Below are positions 37,701 through 52,334 of a stretch of DNA of 64,000 nucleotides, piece by piece. This stretch comes from Prunella strophiata (taxonomy: Eukaryota; Chordata; Aves; Passeriformes; Prunellidae). Below the pieces are notes generated by a model. It saw only the letters and a list, made by a program, of their open reading frames with translations, made no database searches and was not told the DNA's origin. The number at the start of each line of letters is the position of its first letter. Position 1 is the first letter of the stretch. A program made the position numbers and the translations under genes. The stretch is taken from contig JAZBQD010000034.1 of the NCBI GenBank assembly GCA_036583965.1, forward strand, positions 8,692,540 to 8,756,539. Reading direction: 5' to 3'.

Positions 37701-40700
37701 AAATATTGTGCTGACACAATATTTCAATCCAGCTAGAACTGCTCAAGACCCTTTTGTATTTAAGGTTTGTAAAAAAAACACTGCAATTAGCAAAACAAGG
37801 GGAGGAGAACAGCAGGAGGGACCTTGAATGGTGCCAAGCTGCAGCAAGGCAGTGCTCACTGGGTGAAAAGCTGAGGAGCCAGGAGATTCTGGAGATTGCT
37901 GGGAGCCATTGCATTTTCCATTCCAATTATTTCTCTCAAGTGCATCGTTAACTGACAGAAGTTGGTCCCCTTCAAGTTTCTTGACAAGCAATATATTGTT
38001 AGAAAGGATGAGAATCAGCAGGTGCTAATTCCATCTCAATGCCCCTCCTCTCCCGTCCCAGGTCCTTCCATCTTCTTCATTTGCTCCTCTTAATAAGATT
38101 TTGGATATTGCTACTGCACCTGGTTACACACCATGGTTATGAACTTAATGTGCAAAGTTAAATGTAAACAGGATTTAAAAAAATCCTAGCAATTATAAAG
38201 CACTTGAAAGCATTCTCCCTCCTCCACTTTGTTAGCAGACTCTTCACTTTGCCTGTCTTGCACACCCAGCATTGCAGTAATTTTTGGGGATAGCTTAACT
38301 CATTCCAGACATTTCAGCCGAAAAAAGGAGTATTAATTTCTGTGGTAGAAGTGGCATGAGAAAATGGAAAGTGTTTGCCTTTATTCAACAGGAATGGGGG
38401 AAGGAATGAAAGCAAACTTCATTAAACTGAATTCAGAAATGTCAGGTGAAGTTTTTTCTCCTTAGAACCAAGGACAAACATTTCTTAAAAATTCTGTGAC
38501 TTCAGAGAAAGACAAAACCACAGCTGTAATTGCCTTTACCTGTCAATCTGTACTCCTTGGTGATGTGCTTCTGTGCTGTTATAATCTGAGAATTTTCATT
38601 CTGAGGTCTTTAGCAGAGATGTTTAATTATCCATCTCATTTGGAGCCATTTCAGGTTTGGTGGAGGAAAACATCGGCACCAGTCATTCCCATGGGATGGG
38701 AATTTAAAGTATACATTAGGTCAGCATTTAGGGCTAAAGCCAGAGTTTCTGTGGGGTAGCTCAGATCCTCCTTAGTGCAGCTAAACAACAATTCCTGAAA
38801 TATTGTGCCTTGGTGGAAGCATCTGTCAGCAGAGCCTCACAGTCTGTGAGGGCAGCTTGAGCCGATTGACCGCCCTGACCCCCGAGGGAATGATTGACTC
38901 TGAACACAGCTCACTCCTCTCAGCTGCCCAGCTCGCTGTCAGGAGAAGAGAGAGACTCAGAAACAGCACATTCAGGTGGATTTGGGGGGCATTTAGGAAA
39001 ATCCAGACCTGAGGGGCTGCAGGTTATAGCAGGAGAGTGATGCACTGCTTGTGCTCCCGCCCTGCAGAGCCTGCCCAGTGCTCCTGCTTTACACCAGGTG
39101 TTGGCATTTTGGTGTTTGCAGTTGTAGCTGGATTTCAGAGTCTTCTAAGAGAAGCACGAATTGCTCAAGAATACAGCTAATTGGCAGCAAGTCAAAGTTT
39201 TGTCTGGCAGGAGGAACAGCTTGGCTGAAGGTACGTGGTGCTGCTGTTGGTGCAATGTCCCCACTAGAGTGCACCATGGCCATTGGCTCCCTCAGCTTGG
39301 CATGTGGCCACTGGCCACCACAGCAGAGTCAGAGGCTGGCTTGCAGGGCCACAAGGAGTTGCCTTAGCCCAGCCAGCCACTGCTGAGGTGCACATTCTGC
39401 TTTCTAATTTGCCTGAACTCTCAGCGGGCTGACACCTTCTAATTTGCTGTTTGTTGCTGCTCTCCTAGAAGTCCAGCTGATTGCTCTGTTGGTGCCAGCA
39501 GATCAATCTCACTGAAACAGACTTATTTTTCTTCTCATCTTGAAGAGGTTAGTTTTCCAAACATCTGTGCTTACCTGCTGAGCTGAGTGAGATTGCTCTG
39601 GCTCATCTGTGCTGCCAGGCACATCCTCAGCCCAGGGCAGGGCTGGAAGAGAGACCTGAGGCTGGCCAACAGTTGGATTTTTATGTGTGTGGTGTGAGAA
39701 TGTGAGGGAGGAGCACACAGAGGAAAGAAGTCCACAGAACTGTTTTCAATGTCATTAGTTTTACAGTTTCTTAAATTGAGTTTGTCTCGACAAGATGTGG
39801 TGGGAGACCAGGCAGGCTGGCTCGCACAGAGCAGCCATGGAAGGAGGGACACACTGCAGCCCAGCACTGCAGAGGTGGGGCTGGCACACCTCTCACCTCA
39901 GGAGAACTTTAGGGCCTCTAAATTTAAAGATCTGCACAATCCACCTCCCTGGGAGCATTTGCACGATTGCAGTCTGTGCACACCTTGTGAAAGGAACTCA
40001 TCTGCCCTATTCCAGCTCCACCCCTGTCCCTCTCACTGAGTGCAAACACACATTGTCCACCTCATGCTTTGTACTGGACAGCTGGAGCACCTGCATCCCC
40101 CCCTCTGCCCCCTGGCAGCAGGAGCTGCTCCAGCTGTTTGCATTCCTGATGTTTGCTGGCACCTCTGTAGGACACAGGATGGATTTTGGATGTAAGGCAT
40201 CATCCAGCCTTCATGGGACCATCCTCCAAGGGGAAGCAAAGTGACTTTTGCAGCCTGACCCCTGTCAGAGAGGAGCTCAGCTGCTGCCTGGGGTGGTGGG
40301 GGGTGGGCAGGGGGACAGTCCCTGCTCAGCCCCTTCCTTTCCTCAGCATCCACACTGACTCTAGCACACTGCTAAAGCAGCAAAGCTTTGCTTCTTACAT
40401 CTTTAGAAGGGCTAGGGCAGAAATATCCTAGAAACCCAAGAAATAACTGTCATAAAGGAAGAGCATGTAATTCAGTACATTTTTAAAAAACCCAAGTCAT
40501 TATTTCCTCAACACCAGAATTTGCTGAAAGCACTCCAAGTTCTGTTTAGCGAGTGCCACGGAACAAAATAATTGTGCAATTAGTAATGCATCTCACACTC
40601 CATGAAATGAAAGATTTTTTTACTTTCAACAAGTACAAAATGTAGCATTTTGCTTTTCCATGGTGGGAAAGTACTGGCCATTCCTTCCCCTCCTCCCTTT

Positions 40701-43700
40701 TTAACTGCACTGCAGTATGTAATTAATAAAGATAATAATAAATACGCTTCACAAAGCAGGAGGGATGTGAATGGCACAGGCACAATGTGGATAGCTTGGG
40801 ATTGCCAGCAGCTTCCAGATATTAATTATAGCTCCCTGTGGAGGAGCTGTGCCCTCTCCAGCCCTGTCCAACACTGCTGCCAGGCACAGTGAAAGTGGGG
40901 CTGCTTGCCCAGGGTCAAAGCTGGGGTGGAAGCCCAGCTGCTGCCAGTGCAGGGCTTGTGCCTGCAGCCAGCAGCTCCTGGTTGCACAAGAGGGCTGCTG
41001 TTAATTCAGTCACCAGAGAGGTGTTTCTGGAGATCCAGCATCCCCACAAGAGACCAGTCCATGCATGACAACAAACATCCCCTCAGTGTTGGCCTGGCCC
41101 ATGGGAAAGGCTCTGCCATAACTTGCCTGGTTGGTATTTGGAGGCAAACAAAGCTGTTGCCTGGGTGATGGCATCCTCCTCCCTGCTAGGTGCTGCTGGA
41201 TAAAACGCTTTCCCTGCTCTTCAGCTCACAGCACACTGAGCCTGCTGCTGTGATGGGAAGCTCTACCAAGCCCCTTTCAGGAATTATCCTCCCCAGCAGT
41301 GTGCCTCTCTCCCCTGGCTGCTCAGCTGCAGTGTGCTGGGAGCAGGAGAGGAACAGAGGGGGCATGGCAATGTGCAGAAACCACAGGTGTGGGATGCAGG
41401 AGCAGCCCCTGGCAGAGCTCTGCCTGGATGGGCACACAGCAGCATGGAGCAAAAGGAGGTGTGGGATGTGGTAGTAGTAAGGCTCCCAGCTGGGTAATAA
41501 TTAGCATTGACTCCATGATTGCAGAAGGCTGATCAATTAGAATAAGGGTTTGGGGGTCAGGATGGAGGAATTTGGGCTGTGTTCTGTCCTTATTTCTCCT
41601 TCTTCACAGCCTCCATCTTCTGGGTGATGGTGGCACTTTTGGATTGGCTTAGAGTAGAGCTGGACTGTGTAACACTAGGTCATCAGGTATTGGAAAATAA
41701 CTGTAAATAATGTACAGGTAGTTTTTAGTATAAAAAAAGACAACACCACCCCTGAGGTGGGCAGTGTGCCTCAGGACTGACCTGCTGAACAGATCTGGGC
41801 TGGTCGGGAAAAAATTTGTTAGATAAGAAAAAAAAATAACCTTGGAAACTGCAGACAAAGACTCCTGACTCCTCCTTTGGTTCTCAGGCTGGGACACAGA
41901 GACTCTCAAACAGATCAGGGTCATCTCAAGCTCCTGAGGGGCCTCTGACATTGTGGCCACCCAGGGCATCTCTGGAGCCATCCCTGGCCCCTCTCCCTCG
42001 CACACTGTGCCCAGCCCGGCAGCTCAGCTATTCCCATGGCATGCTGGCAATGCTCCAGGGCAGGGCAGGGAGGGCAGCCCGGCAGGGACCTGAGCAGGGG
42101 CTTTTTGGTGCATGCTAACGAGCTGGAGCCTGACAGAAAATGGAGCCAGCAGGGGTGGGCAGAAAATGGAGCCAGCAGGGGTGAGCAGGCAGGAGCCGGG
42201 AGCGGCTTATCGCTCCTCGGCAGAAAGGGATGCTCGAGGAGATGGTGGCTGCTGCATAAATAAATAAAGCAAACATCAAACACCTCGGCTCCCTGCAGTT
42301 CCTGGCCCCTGTGCCTTCCCCAGGGGTCCCAGCTGTGTTTTTCCCCCAGCAGCTGATGCGGGATGCTGCAGGCAAGTGGCAGCAGGCAGGGGTGCTGAGA
42401 TTGCTTTTTGCCTAAAACTAAATTGCCTTGGAAATGAAATGCTGCTGCAGTCACAGAAGAACCAGAGTCATGGGGGCTGGAGCAAGGCCTGTCTGTGTGA
42501 TAAAAAGCCCATGGACTATTTTTCCCTGGAAAGGAAGGGCTTGTGCCAAGAAAAATCTGGAGGACAGGAGGCTGGAGGTGCTTGGGTCTGAAGCCAAAGT
42601 CACTCAGGGTGTAGGCTGTGGTGTGACCAGTGCTGAGTCCCCTCTCACCTGCTAATGTGGTCTGACAATTCCTGGAATAGCAAAGCCAGAACAAAAATCT
42701 TCTGTAAAATGGCATAGAAGGGGTCTGGGCCACCCAGCAGGCAGGGACCCTCCTGGCTTAGTCCTCCTTGTGTGAGCAGCTGCTGCAGAACAGCATTTTT
42801 TGGGGATTTGGGGTCACAAGTGGGGCACTTGGAGCTGGGGTTAAATGAGGGGGGAGAGTGCATTGTGCTGCCCTGCCTGGGCTCCTCCTCTGGGCTTTGT
42901 CCCCAGTGCAGAGCTGGTGTTTGTGCAAGTTTTGGGTGAGTCTGGGTACAAGGCAGATGTGTGCTCCTCTACTTTTACAAGGTCTCAAAGATCCTGTAAA
43001 GAAGTGTGGCTTCTCACCTCCTTCACACACACACATGCACAGCACTTTGCTTCTGCAAGCATGTGGAGCAGGGTCAGTGTCACCAAAAACTGTCTGTGCT
43101 CTGACCCCAGTGTCAGCCAACTGAATAAAAGAGATATATCTTCCCTAAAGACCAAGAGGCACAAATAGTGCTTGAATCTTAGCAGGATCCTGAACCTGAG
43201 TGGATATTGGATGTCAAGGAGAGAGCTAGAGGTCTGGAAGGAAACGCCAAGGGGAGATGGGATGAGCTGCCAGCTGGCTGTGTGCCCACTGCACCAGGAA
43301 ATGGTCAGAAGAGACCACCTTGTCAAAAAGGACACCTATCCCAGTGAAACCAGGTGTCCAGACAGGAAAATATGTAACAGGAGAGACAGGGATGGAAGAA
43401 ATGATCACAGGAACTGTATAATGACAGGAGGAGGTGAAGTCTGAGTGCTCCAAGACTGGATCAACAGCCCTCAGTATAAAAAATCTTCCTGTAGCATTTC
43501 TGTGCTCATGGAGGCAAAGAAAGGCAGTTACCCCTCTTCACATGGCTACCAAGCTTTGTGCATGGAGCCCTACCAGCTTTCCTTTCCTCTGGAGGGGAAG
43601 AGGCAATGCTATCCCAATTACTTATCTAAGACCTACCTTAAGCTTTCATTTTTTAATTGCTCTGCATCATTTTGGGCTCCCCAGCCTGCCCAAAGCAAGT

Positions 43701-45585
43701 CTCCCACTTCCTTCTAGCTGCTACACTGTCCATTTTCAGCTTGTGGCTCACCTTCACCTGCCTCTCATGCTGGGCAAATGCCAAGCTGCACCACAACCTC
43801 CTGTCTTGGTCTCCTAACAAACTTTTCTTGGCTCCACAGATTGTGTTTCAGGTGTGATGTGAAGCTTCACTGCAATCCAATCAAACCAATAGTCCCTGGA
43901 TGGCCATTGCTATTCAGAAAAATCTCTTCCAGTGAAGCTATCACTTCAGCAGCCTCAGAGGAGAAGCTTTATAAGGCACCTGAGGATTTTCATGCTAATG
44001 AGTTCCAGTCCATCATCAGTTCCTCACTGCTTGAGTTTCACCTGCCTGTGCACAAAATCAGTGATTTCTATCATAAGATCTCTTTCATCTCTTGCCATCC
44101 TGGAAGAACTAGATAATAAAGAAGTTGAAAAAAAGCAAAAAAAGAAAGTTTTTAGCCCCAGATTAAGAGATGTCAGAGTCTAGGTCATAAAAATCCCTAC
44201 AATATACACTTTGTACTTTTTTTTCCAAGACACTTCTGCTATTTTATGTCCTTTTGAGATGAGTCATAAGGGAATGGGAATGAAGATCATAATTTCCATT
44301 TGCTCAAATATCAGGTGATAGAGAGCTCAGAAAACAGGTTCAAGGTTTCAGAAGGAGCTAGAAGGACCAAGAAATCTTGAGAGGTTCCATCTGATTACAG
44401 AGAAGTTGAACACCTGGCTAGTACATCTCCTTCTCACTGGTGAAGCTTCAACAGTGATAAAATCCACCTGTTTCTCCCCACCCATAAATAAAACCCCCAA
44501 ACCCTTTCTCCAGAAAACCAGTACTAGAAGTGATTATCCCTGGACAGGTTGTTATCAAATGGTAGCAAGGAGGGTGAATTTACCCTGATGATACTTTTAT
44601 CTCAAGGATGTTTCCCCAGAAGGGCTACAGAAGAGCTGCCAGCCTGCTCCATGGCCCTGCTTGCTGTTCTCCAGGACATTTTGCCTTGTGAGATCAGCAC
44701 CAAGCACAAAAGTCCTGTCAGAACTGTATTTGTATCTCTGTGAAATGAAACATTCCTGGTGCTGCCTGGTTGGACCCACCTCCATCCTGCCTTCCTTGCT
44801 CCAGAACAAACTGGGCTTATCAGGCTCCTTTAATGATGCTTTTTCTCTCCTCAGTTTCTGGCAGAAGGGGAAGCTTTTGTCTCACAATCCCTTTCAGTTT
44901 TGATGCTCCTGTTTTTTCCCTTCCCCTGCCTCCTCTCCTCTGCCCATGTGCCTACCATCCTTTGATGATCCTCTCTTATTAAAGACTGAAGGGGATTTGC
45001 CACGTGTCACTTTCAAAGGTCCAGGGGCAGGAAGCTTTAATTGCCAGATTTTTCACACAGGGTGTTAAAATTTATTAAAGTCAGTTTCTCTGATTTCCCT
45101 TTAATGAGATGACGACTGTGTGTATGAGATAACATTAGGTTCAAATGGTGGGAAACTCAGAGAGGGTTTAAGTAATCAGACCAGGAAAATGAAAAAAATA
45201 AAGCCCAAACCTGTGCTAGATCTCATGTCTTAAGGACTTACTTTGCAACTTAATTTAAAGGTACAAAACTGGGATCATTCTTCAAACAGTACAGCCAGGC
45301 TGGCAGTCTTCTTTTGAAAGGGCTTTCCTTGGGAAAGGGAGCAAGGGGTGGGCTTTGGGTATTGTTTGAGTTTTGAGACACTTTTTACATTTCAGTCACC
45401 TTTTCTCCTGTGGCTGTCCCTGTAGAAACAAAGATGGGGTGATCAACTACTTGGGGTTCACCCAGCACCCAAGGAAATGCTTTAAATACAATTCCTTGTG
45501 CTCAGTGTTACTGAGGTGTGAGAGACTTATCCTGTGCTCCAGCAGCCCCAGGCAGCACTGAAGCATCAGAAGCAGCAGGGAGCTA

Positions 45586-45816
45586 AACCCTGTGTTCACA
45601 AGCCCAAACCCTGTGTTCACAAGCCCAAATTCTGTGTTCACGAGCCCAAACCCTGTGTTCACAAGCCCAAGCCCTGTGCTCACAAGCCCAAACCCTGTGT
45701 TCCCAAGCCCAAACTCTGTGCTCATGAGCCCAAATCCTGTGCTCACAAGCCCAAGCCCTGTGCTCACAAGCCCAAACCCTGTGTTCATAAGCCCAAATTC
45801 TGTGTTCACGAGCCCT
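45586..45816 (+). repeat. 21-bp minisatellite, about 11 copies
   Basis: Tandem copies of AAGCCCAAACCCTGTGTTCAC with scattered substitutions and no length change. Because 21 is a multiple of three, each frame stays open and repeats seven residues (for example CVHKPKP, or TSPNPVF in another frame). No start, splice or domain evidence supports translation. Confidence 0.92.
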
Positions 45817-47659
45817 TGCAGCATGAGCCAGTGTCCCAGGAGCACACATCACCCCACTGGCAGCCACTGGAAGTGGGACCACATGAATCTGAGTAAAAAG
45901 AAAACCTCTTCCAAACTGGTACACTCTAAAAAAAATTGAAGCCTTTGAGAAAAAAAGAAAAAAAAGCACTGAAAAGCTGAACTTTTTGCCTTGGCCACCC
46001 TGGCTGCTCCCCTCCCTCTCTCCATTTCCCCCCTCCTCCTTCCACTTTCTGCTACCTTCACACGGGATTCTGCTGCCCTACTTTTGTCCAGCCTTCTAGA
46101 GATAAGATAAACGCTATTTTCAATTAACAAGACTTGATTGCTGAAAGCAATAGGAGGCAGTTCGTTTAGACCCAGCAAATTAATTGAAATCTAAATGTAC
46201 ATAGTGTATTGCAGGGAGAGCAATTATCCCTCGTTTGGCCCCTGCCACGCAGGCAGCTGGGCTGGGCTGAGCTGTGTGAGCAGGAGGAGCTCACATTGCC
46301 CTCCTGTCTCCTGAAGTTCCTCCCTCAGCTGCTTTTAGCCCACTTCCAGCTTGCAAGAGAAAATTCTCCACGGCTGTAACTGGAAATTAGAGCAAGAGGA
46401 CGTGTCCTGGGACTTTGGCAGCTGGTGGGACGCAAAGTTGTTTTCTAAACATCAGTCAGACGTGATGAGATCTTCCTTCTCACTCCTCTCCTCCTTAGGG
46501 AGGGCTTGTGCTGTGTGTGAAAATGGAATATGTGTAATATCCACCAGCTGAAAGGATTCCCTGCCCTTTGCAGCATTTACCAGGATGATCAGTTAAGGGC
46601 ACATGGTGGGAGCTGAGACCTTGGGAGCTCATTGTTCCTTAAACTATGTTTACACGTGACAAACAGCAGAGGGAAGGAGGGCAAAGCAATCAGCCAATGA
46701 AAGAAATATTCCATCATAAGAAAGTTCTTCCATGACTTTTGATGCCCAAATGCTTTTGGTCCTGCTGAGGGAGCCATTGTGGTTCTTGTACCACCAGGTC
46801 CCTCAGGAGCTGGGCTTGCTCCCTCACATCACCTGAGGGACACCTCTCAGCCGTCTTAGAGTGTCTAGGGACTTGAGTATATGTCACCCTGATTTTTTAA
46901 AGTTTTTCTAAAGCCTTCTGATTGCATTTTTGTACAGAACTTTCTCACACACTTTATGTAAATAACTTATTGTTTACATTCTTTTATGGGGGACAAGAAA
47001 CTTGATGGACTGCTGGTGGCACTGTCACCCTCCAATGACACTGGCACTTCAGAGATCTATAAATTGAAATCAGAAATTGATAAATGCCTCTTGTTTGTCT
47101 TGGAAAGAGCTGCTGTCTGCGTTGTGTTATTGCGTGTCCTACAGTGACATGTATAGGGAAAAACCTTGGAATGTTTTCTCTCTTAAAATGAAAAAACTTC
47201 AGAAGCTGACCAAGCACTGATCTAAGCCATGGAGGAGCACCCAGGTCTCCAAATACTCCCAGGATAACTTGCAGTTTGGACATCTCTCCTTCAAAGGACC
47301 TTCATGACTGTCCTGAGGGGTGCTCTGGGAGTGTGCAGCACCTGGGCCCTGGATCTGAGCAGCAAGGAGACTCCCCCTCACCCCACAGGGTCATCCCTGG
47401 CCTCACTGACACATCAGAAGCACCTCACTAAAAACCCACTGCTTCACAGTTTACATACCAGGGCACTGTAGGAAACAACCCACTCCAGCACACAATCCAC
47501 CCAGAAGTGGCCCAAAGCAGTAATTACAAGCCAGTCCCTCCTGGAGAGCGAACAAACCCATATCATGTTTTCCTTGCTACACCTTGCTGCCTCCAGGCCA
47601 ACTGGCACAAAGATGCTGCTTTCTTCTTCCTGGACAAATGAAGCTTTGAAGCTTTCCCT

Positions 47660-47980
47660 CCCTGCCAAGCGTGGGAGGAGCCCCACGTGTCAGCCCCAGA
47701 GGATTTCCGAGGGTTTCTGTTCCCACCCCGGCGCCTCTCGCAGCCAGCAAACCTGGTGCTCGGATGAATTTTCTCTCACCTTCGGGAGCTGCTGACAACG
47801 AGGGCTGGAGCCATGTCCCAGTTCCATAGCTGGCAGCTCTGGAGGGAGCCAGGCACGTTTGCAAGGAGCAGCTGAAGCTCATGAAACTCAAAAAGTGACA
47901 CCTCCGGAGCGCCCCGGCGCTTGCCGCGCCTGCCGGCGCCTCGTGCGGGGACGCGCTCCAGCACGGCTCCTTGGAGGAAC
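47660..47980. promoter_or_regulatory. Isolated CpG-rich patch in intergenic DNA
   Basis: CpGs cluster at about 47668-47765 and more densely at 47901-47965 (CCTCCGGAGCGCCCCGGCGC), in a region otherwise nearly devoid of them. It may be an orphan CpG island, enhancer or promoter of an unannotated transcript. No TATA box, start codon context or exon was recognised. Confidence 0.3.
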
Positions 47981-49861
47981 TCGTTATGCACCAGCATCTG
48001 CTTATCACCTCCCCTCTCTTCCTTTCTCCTGTCTACCAGCTCAAAGTGTCCTTGGCCCCTTCTCTGTCTTGCTTTCCTCCCCATCTCAATTTCAGAGCAG
48101 ATTTCCCAGGCAGGGTGAAAAACTTCTTGGAGACGCAACTTTGGCCCAGCTTTTCCAGGGAGGGAAAAACCCTCTTGCCCTTGGTGCAGTAACTTTCTAA
48201 TAAGATTATGAAGTCTTGGGACAGCTCAGAGAAGACATTTCCTAGATAGAGGCTGTTTAGGTGACAGTAGCCACTGCACTGCTGGTAGGCACGAGGATAA
48301 GTGAGACTGGAAAGTATTTCCTGCAATATTGCATTCCCAGTTATTCCAGTTTCAGGTCAGCTTTCCCCATGATGGCTGGCCAGAATTGTGCATAATATTT
48401 TTGGTATCACCAGAGGAACTCTTGCTGTGGCCCTTGAATATGCTTTTTTTTTTTTTAAACTTTCCTTTTTTAATGACTCCACAGCATATTGTCCCATTAG
48501 GGACAAACATCCTCATTGTGATCAGCAATACCCAGATCTTCATCTGCTCTTTCCAGCAGTAGGGAGTCTTGCATTCAGTCCCTCAATCATGATGTCAAAC
48601 CACAGCCTTTCATCCTGTCTATTCCCCAAATTTAAAGTCTTTCAATTCTTCATGTGATTTAACAGTGGTTGCAAGATAAATCTTTCAGAGAAGCTCTATA
48701 TGTACATTCCTTCCACCCAGTTATGCTTTGCAGTACAACTCATTATCTTCTCTTTAGATGTCTCACTTTGACAACTTTTCTTTTATAGTCTTCATTTTAG
48801 CTAATGAGCTCCCCCACAAAAATCAAATGTTTTTGTGAAGCTCATTTACATTAAACCTACCACACCTCCCTCCCTTAGAAACACAAGCAGATTCAGAAGA
48901 AAAACAGACCAACAAAACAAATCACAGCAGTCTGTCAGGATCTATCTTTGGGGAAGCACACAGGGTTTTTTCTTTGGTTTGCAGCCTGCTTGCACGAGTT
49001 TGGTTGTTTCTTCCTGGCCTGGAGTTAGGCTCTATCTTTTCTTCCTGTCACACAACACTGCCTGATGCACTACAGTTACAAAAAAATATTTCCTGGCCTG
49101 CAAAGTAATTGGTTTTGCTCATTTCAGGGCATGCATTGTGGAGTTTTGCCTCTGCTCCGTGACAGAAAGTCTCCCTTTGCAGTGTCCTAATTCCTGTTGA
49201 AGTCATACCCCTCCCCTTTTCACCAGTCTCTTATGAAGCCCCAGACACATAATTCAGCAGTTTTTGGACCCCTTTTAATCCCCCTCCCATTATTCCTGCC
49301 CAGCAGCCTCCTGTCTCTGCCAGCAGCTGAAGAACTCCTTGCTGTGGAGGGGATTAAGCACCAGTCCCACAGGCTGGGATAAGGAAGCTCCTTCCTACAC
49401 ACCTGCCTGGAGAACAGCTCAGGAGGCAGAAGGAGGAAGGCACTGAGAGTTTCCCCTCCCACCCGTGGTATTAAAAGCAAGTGAGTGTCTTTTTTCCCAT
49501 CCTCCCCATGGCTGCAGGAGAGGCTGCAGGCAGTGATGGGATGCAGGCAGGGACAGATTCCGAAATCCCAGCCATGCCTCCTGCCCCAGCTCTCCCAGAA
49601 AAACCCTCCCTAACTCTCCCAGCACACTTTTGTAGCTCCTGGCAATCTCCCAGTTCCTCCCAGTCCAGCCCAGCTTTGCAGCTCATGGTGGGGGGGTTAA
49701 TCCTCTCTCCACCAAGCTCCTGACACAGAGCTTACATGTGGTCCTGTGTGTGGCATCAGGCAACTCTGGGAACAGCAGGGATGAGGACCCTGTCTTGGAA
49801 AGCCATCCCTGTGCCCTGTGGAGGGATCCTGAAGTCCCAGCTGATTACAGGACCTAGCAGG

Positions 49862-49984
49862 CTGTGTTTAAAAAGAGACTGGATATGCACTCAATGCCAT
49901 GGTTTAGTTGAGGTCTTAGGGCATGGGTTGGCACTTGATGGTCTTTAAGGTCTCTTCCAACCCCAGTGATTCTGTGAATTCTGT
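49862..49984 (+). mobile_element. CR1 3'-terminal fragment
   Basis: The plus strand shows TGTGTTTAAAAAGAGACTGG, ATGCCATGGTTTAGTTGAGG and AAGGTCTCTTCCAACCCCAG. It ends with the CR1-type terminal repeat GTGATTCTGTGAATTCTGTG. This is the extreme 3' end of a 5'-truncated insertion. Confidence 0.9.
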
Positions 49985-50885
49985 GGGATCTCAGAGCATT
50001 TGCTGCAAAACCACACATCTGGGCTTTGAAAACCACACATCCAAAGCTTGAAAATGTCTTCCTGAATTATCTTTTTGGCCCCTTCAAGAAACACAGTGGG
50101 CTGTTGGGTGACCTGCTGACTGTAGAAGAGGGAGAGCCCTCTGGGAGCCAGGACACTGGGAAGTGACCTGTCCTTCCACCTGGACTTCTCATGGAGCACC
50201 ACTGACCCCATGAGAATCTTTCTGTTTGCATTTTTTTAAAAAAGGAACAGGAGATGCAACCCTTTCTGTGCCAACTGTTCTAAAAGAGGATCCAGGAATT
50301 ACTGGAGCAGTGTTCAAGCTCCCTTCCTGCTTTCTGGTTAATCAGCAAATGTACTAAAAATGTGGCATATGGTCTGTGAGGGGTGGGGAGATTTCTCTTT
50401 CACCAGAATGAAAACACTTCTTCATATGAAACCTAAAAGCTGATCACACTGTGGTCATGTGGCTGTGTCAGGATCCTGTCAAAATATATTGCAGCAGAGA
50501 TGGAGATATGTGACATCTTGCTGAATTCTGGCAGATGTCTGGTGGGATCTCAGAGGGGGCTGCTTAGAGCCTAAAATTTGCTTACAAGTCTCTGCAAGTG
50601 TGTGGCTTGTGAGTGCCACGGTTGCAGCTGTGACCCATCTCCCACCAGGAGTGAAAGAACTCTGGGCTGGGGCAAGCTGGCCACAGAGGGGTTAACTTAG
50701 ATTTCCCTTTGATTGCTCAGTGAATGCAGTAGTTTAATTGCTTTCCTTTGGAAAGGACAATTAACAGCACCGGGGGTTGTCCTTTCATCTTGCCATATGG
50801 ATTATCACACCAAAGGGCATCGATGAGGATTTAAAGGTCCTCGGGTTTCTTTCTGCAAACAGCTGATCTTTGTGCTCATATTTGA

Positions 50886-50903
50886 TTTTTTTTTTTTTTT
50901 TTT
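50886..50903 (+). repeat. Poly(T) tract
   Basis: An uninterrupted run of about 18 T, with no recognised linked element. Confidence 0.7.
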
Positions 50904-52334
50904 GCCAGGTTTCTTCTGCACTTTTAAATGGCACATAGATGCACACAGTGCAAACAGGAATGCACACAATGCTCACTGTGAACATATCAATTGCTGCCCA
51001 TTTGGGGAGATCAATACTTTTTCTAAAAGACCTTGTGAGGTTAGATTGCTTCCAATATTTCCCCTAATGTCCCCCACTCAAAAAGTCCATCAGGAGCTAA
51101 TATACACAACTCACTATAATTCAACTGCTTCCTCAGAGGAAGAAAGTTTTGATAAGTCTTCACCTTGTATCTTGCTGTTCAGCTGAGCCAGGACTTCAGC
51201 ACACAAATGGGAAAGAAAATCACAGCAGCCTTTAGCTGGTCTTTCCCCATGTTTATTAGATTGGCATTGGAGATGCTGATGAACACTGGCAGGTAAAAGC
51301 CCTAAAAACCAGAGAACATGGAAACCACTCTTGTGGCAAGGAAAAGCCAAGGGGCTGCTCAAACCTCCTTTGAGAGAGAGACCCTGTGGGGCAGGATGGC
51401 ACTGGTGACCCACAGCATTGCAAAATGGGGGCAAAAAGGAGACCCCTGGTCTGCTGACCTTCCTGTCCATCTCCTCCTGGACCCCATGGCATAGACCAAC
51501 CCCCCTGTGTCACCCTTGTCTGCATGAGCAGCCTGGAGAGGGGATGGAGGTGGTAAGGATGAAGATTAAATATGGAGAAAGTGGGCTGGAAGGGACTTTC
51601 TCCCAAAATAAAAGAAAATAAACAAATCAAAAAGCCCTTTCCAAACTTAAGTTAGCAGTTGATTTATTCAGAACTCTTCATGTAAATCTCAGTTGTTGTC
51701 CAGCCAGTAATTGTGGTCTGTCTGGAGCTGGCCCTTGGCTGTGAATGGTGCCTTCAGAAGCTTTTAATCCCATCCCTCTGCCCTGCCTGAGGGGCTGTGC
51801 TCTGTGCTGTGGCTTCCCAATCACAGCCCCCATCCAGCTCCACAGAGGAGAGGCAGTGAGAGGCCATTATGTTTTAATAGCAATAACATTCAGCACTCAG
51901 GCAGGTGTTAGAGGGCTTGCTTGAGCTGTTAAGTGTCCCCTGCCTGTGATGAGTGCCAGCAAGCACAGGGCTCTGGGGTTCCCTCCTGAATCACAACTGC
52001 TCCTGTGCTCACTCCCATCTCACACACTGGCCTTGGCCTCTTCCCCTTTCCCTGCTCTGTGTCCAGGCTGGAGGGGACATGAGCTGCAATCCCCCTCAGT
52101 GGGACTGGGACCTCCCCACAGGCAGAGCTGAGCTGGGTCACTCTGGCAATGAGTGTGAACAACCTGCAGCAGGTGAGCACTCATTGTAAGTTCAGCTCTC
52201 TGCAGAGGGCAGGGTGGCAGTGAGCATGGGACCCCAAGGCTGCTGGTGAGGTGCATCTGCCCTGGCACTGCCCCAGGGAGCTGGGAAATGCCCTGCCCAG
52301 GCTGTGGCCACTGCCATGGGGGCTGGGCTGGAGG

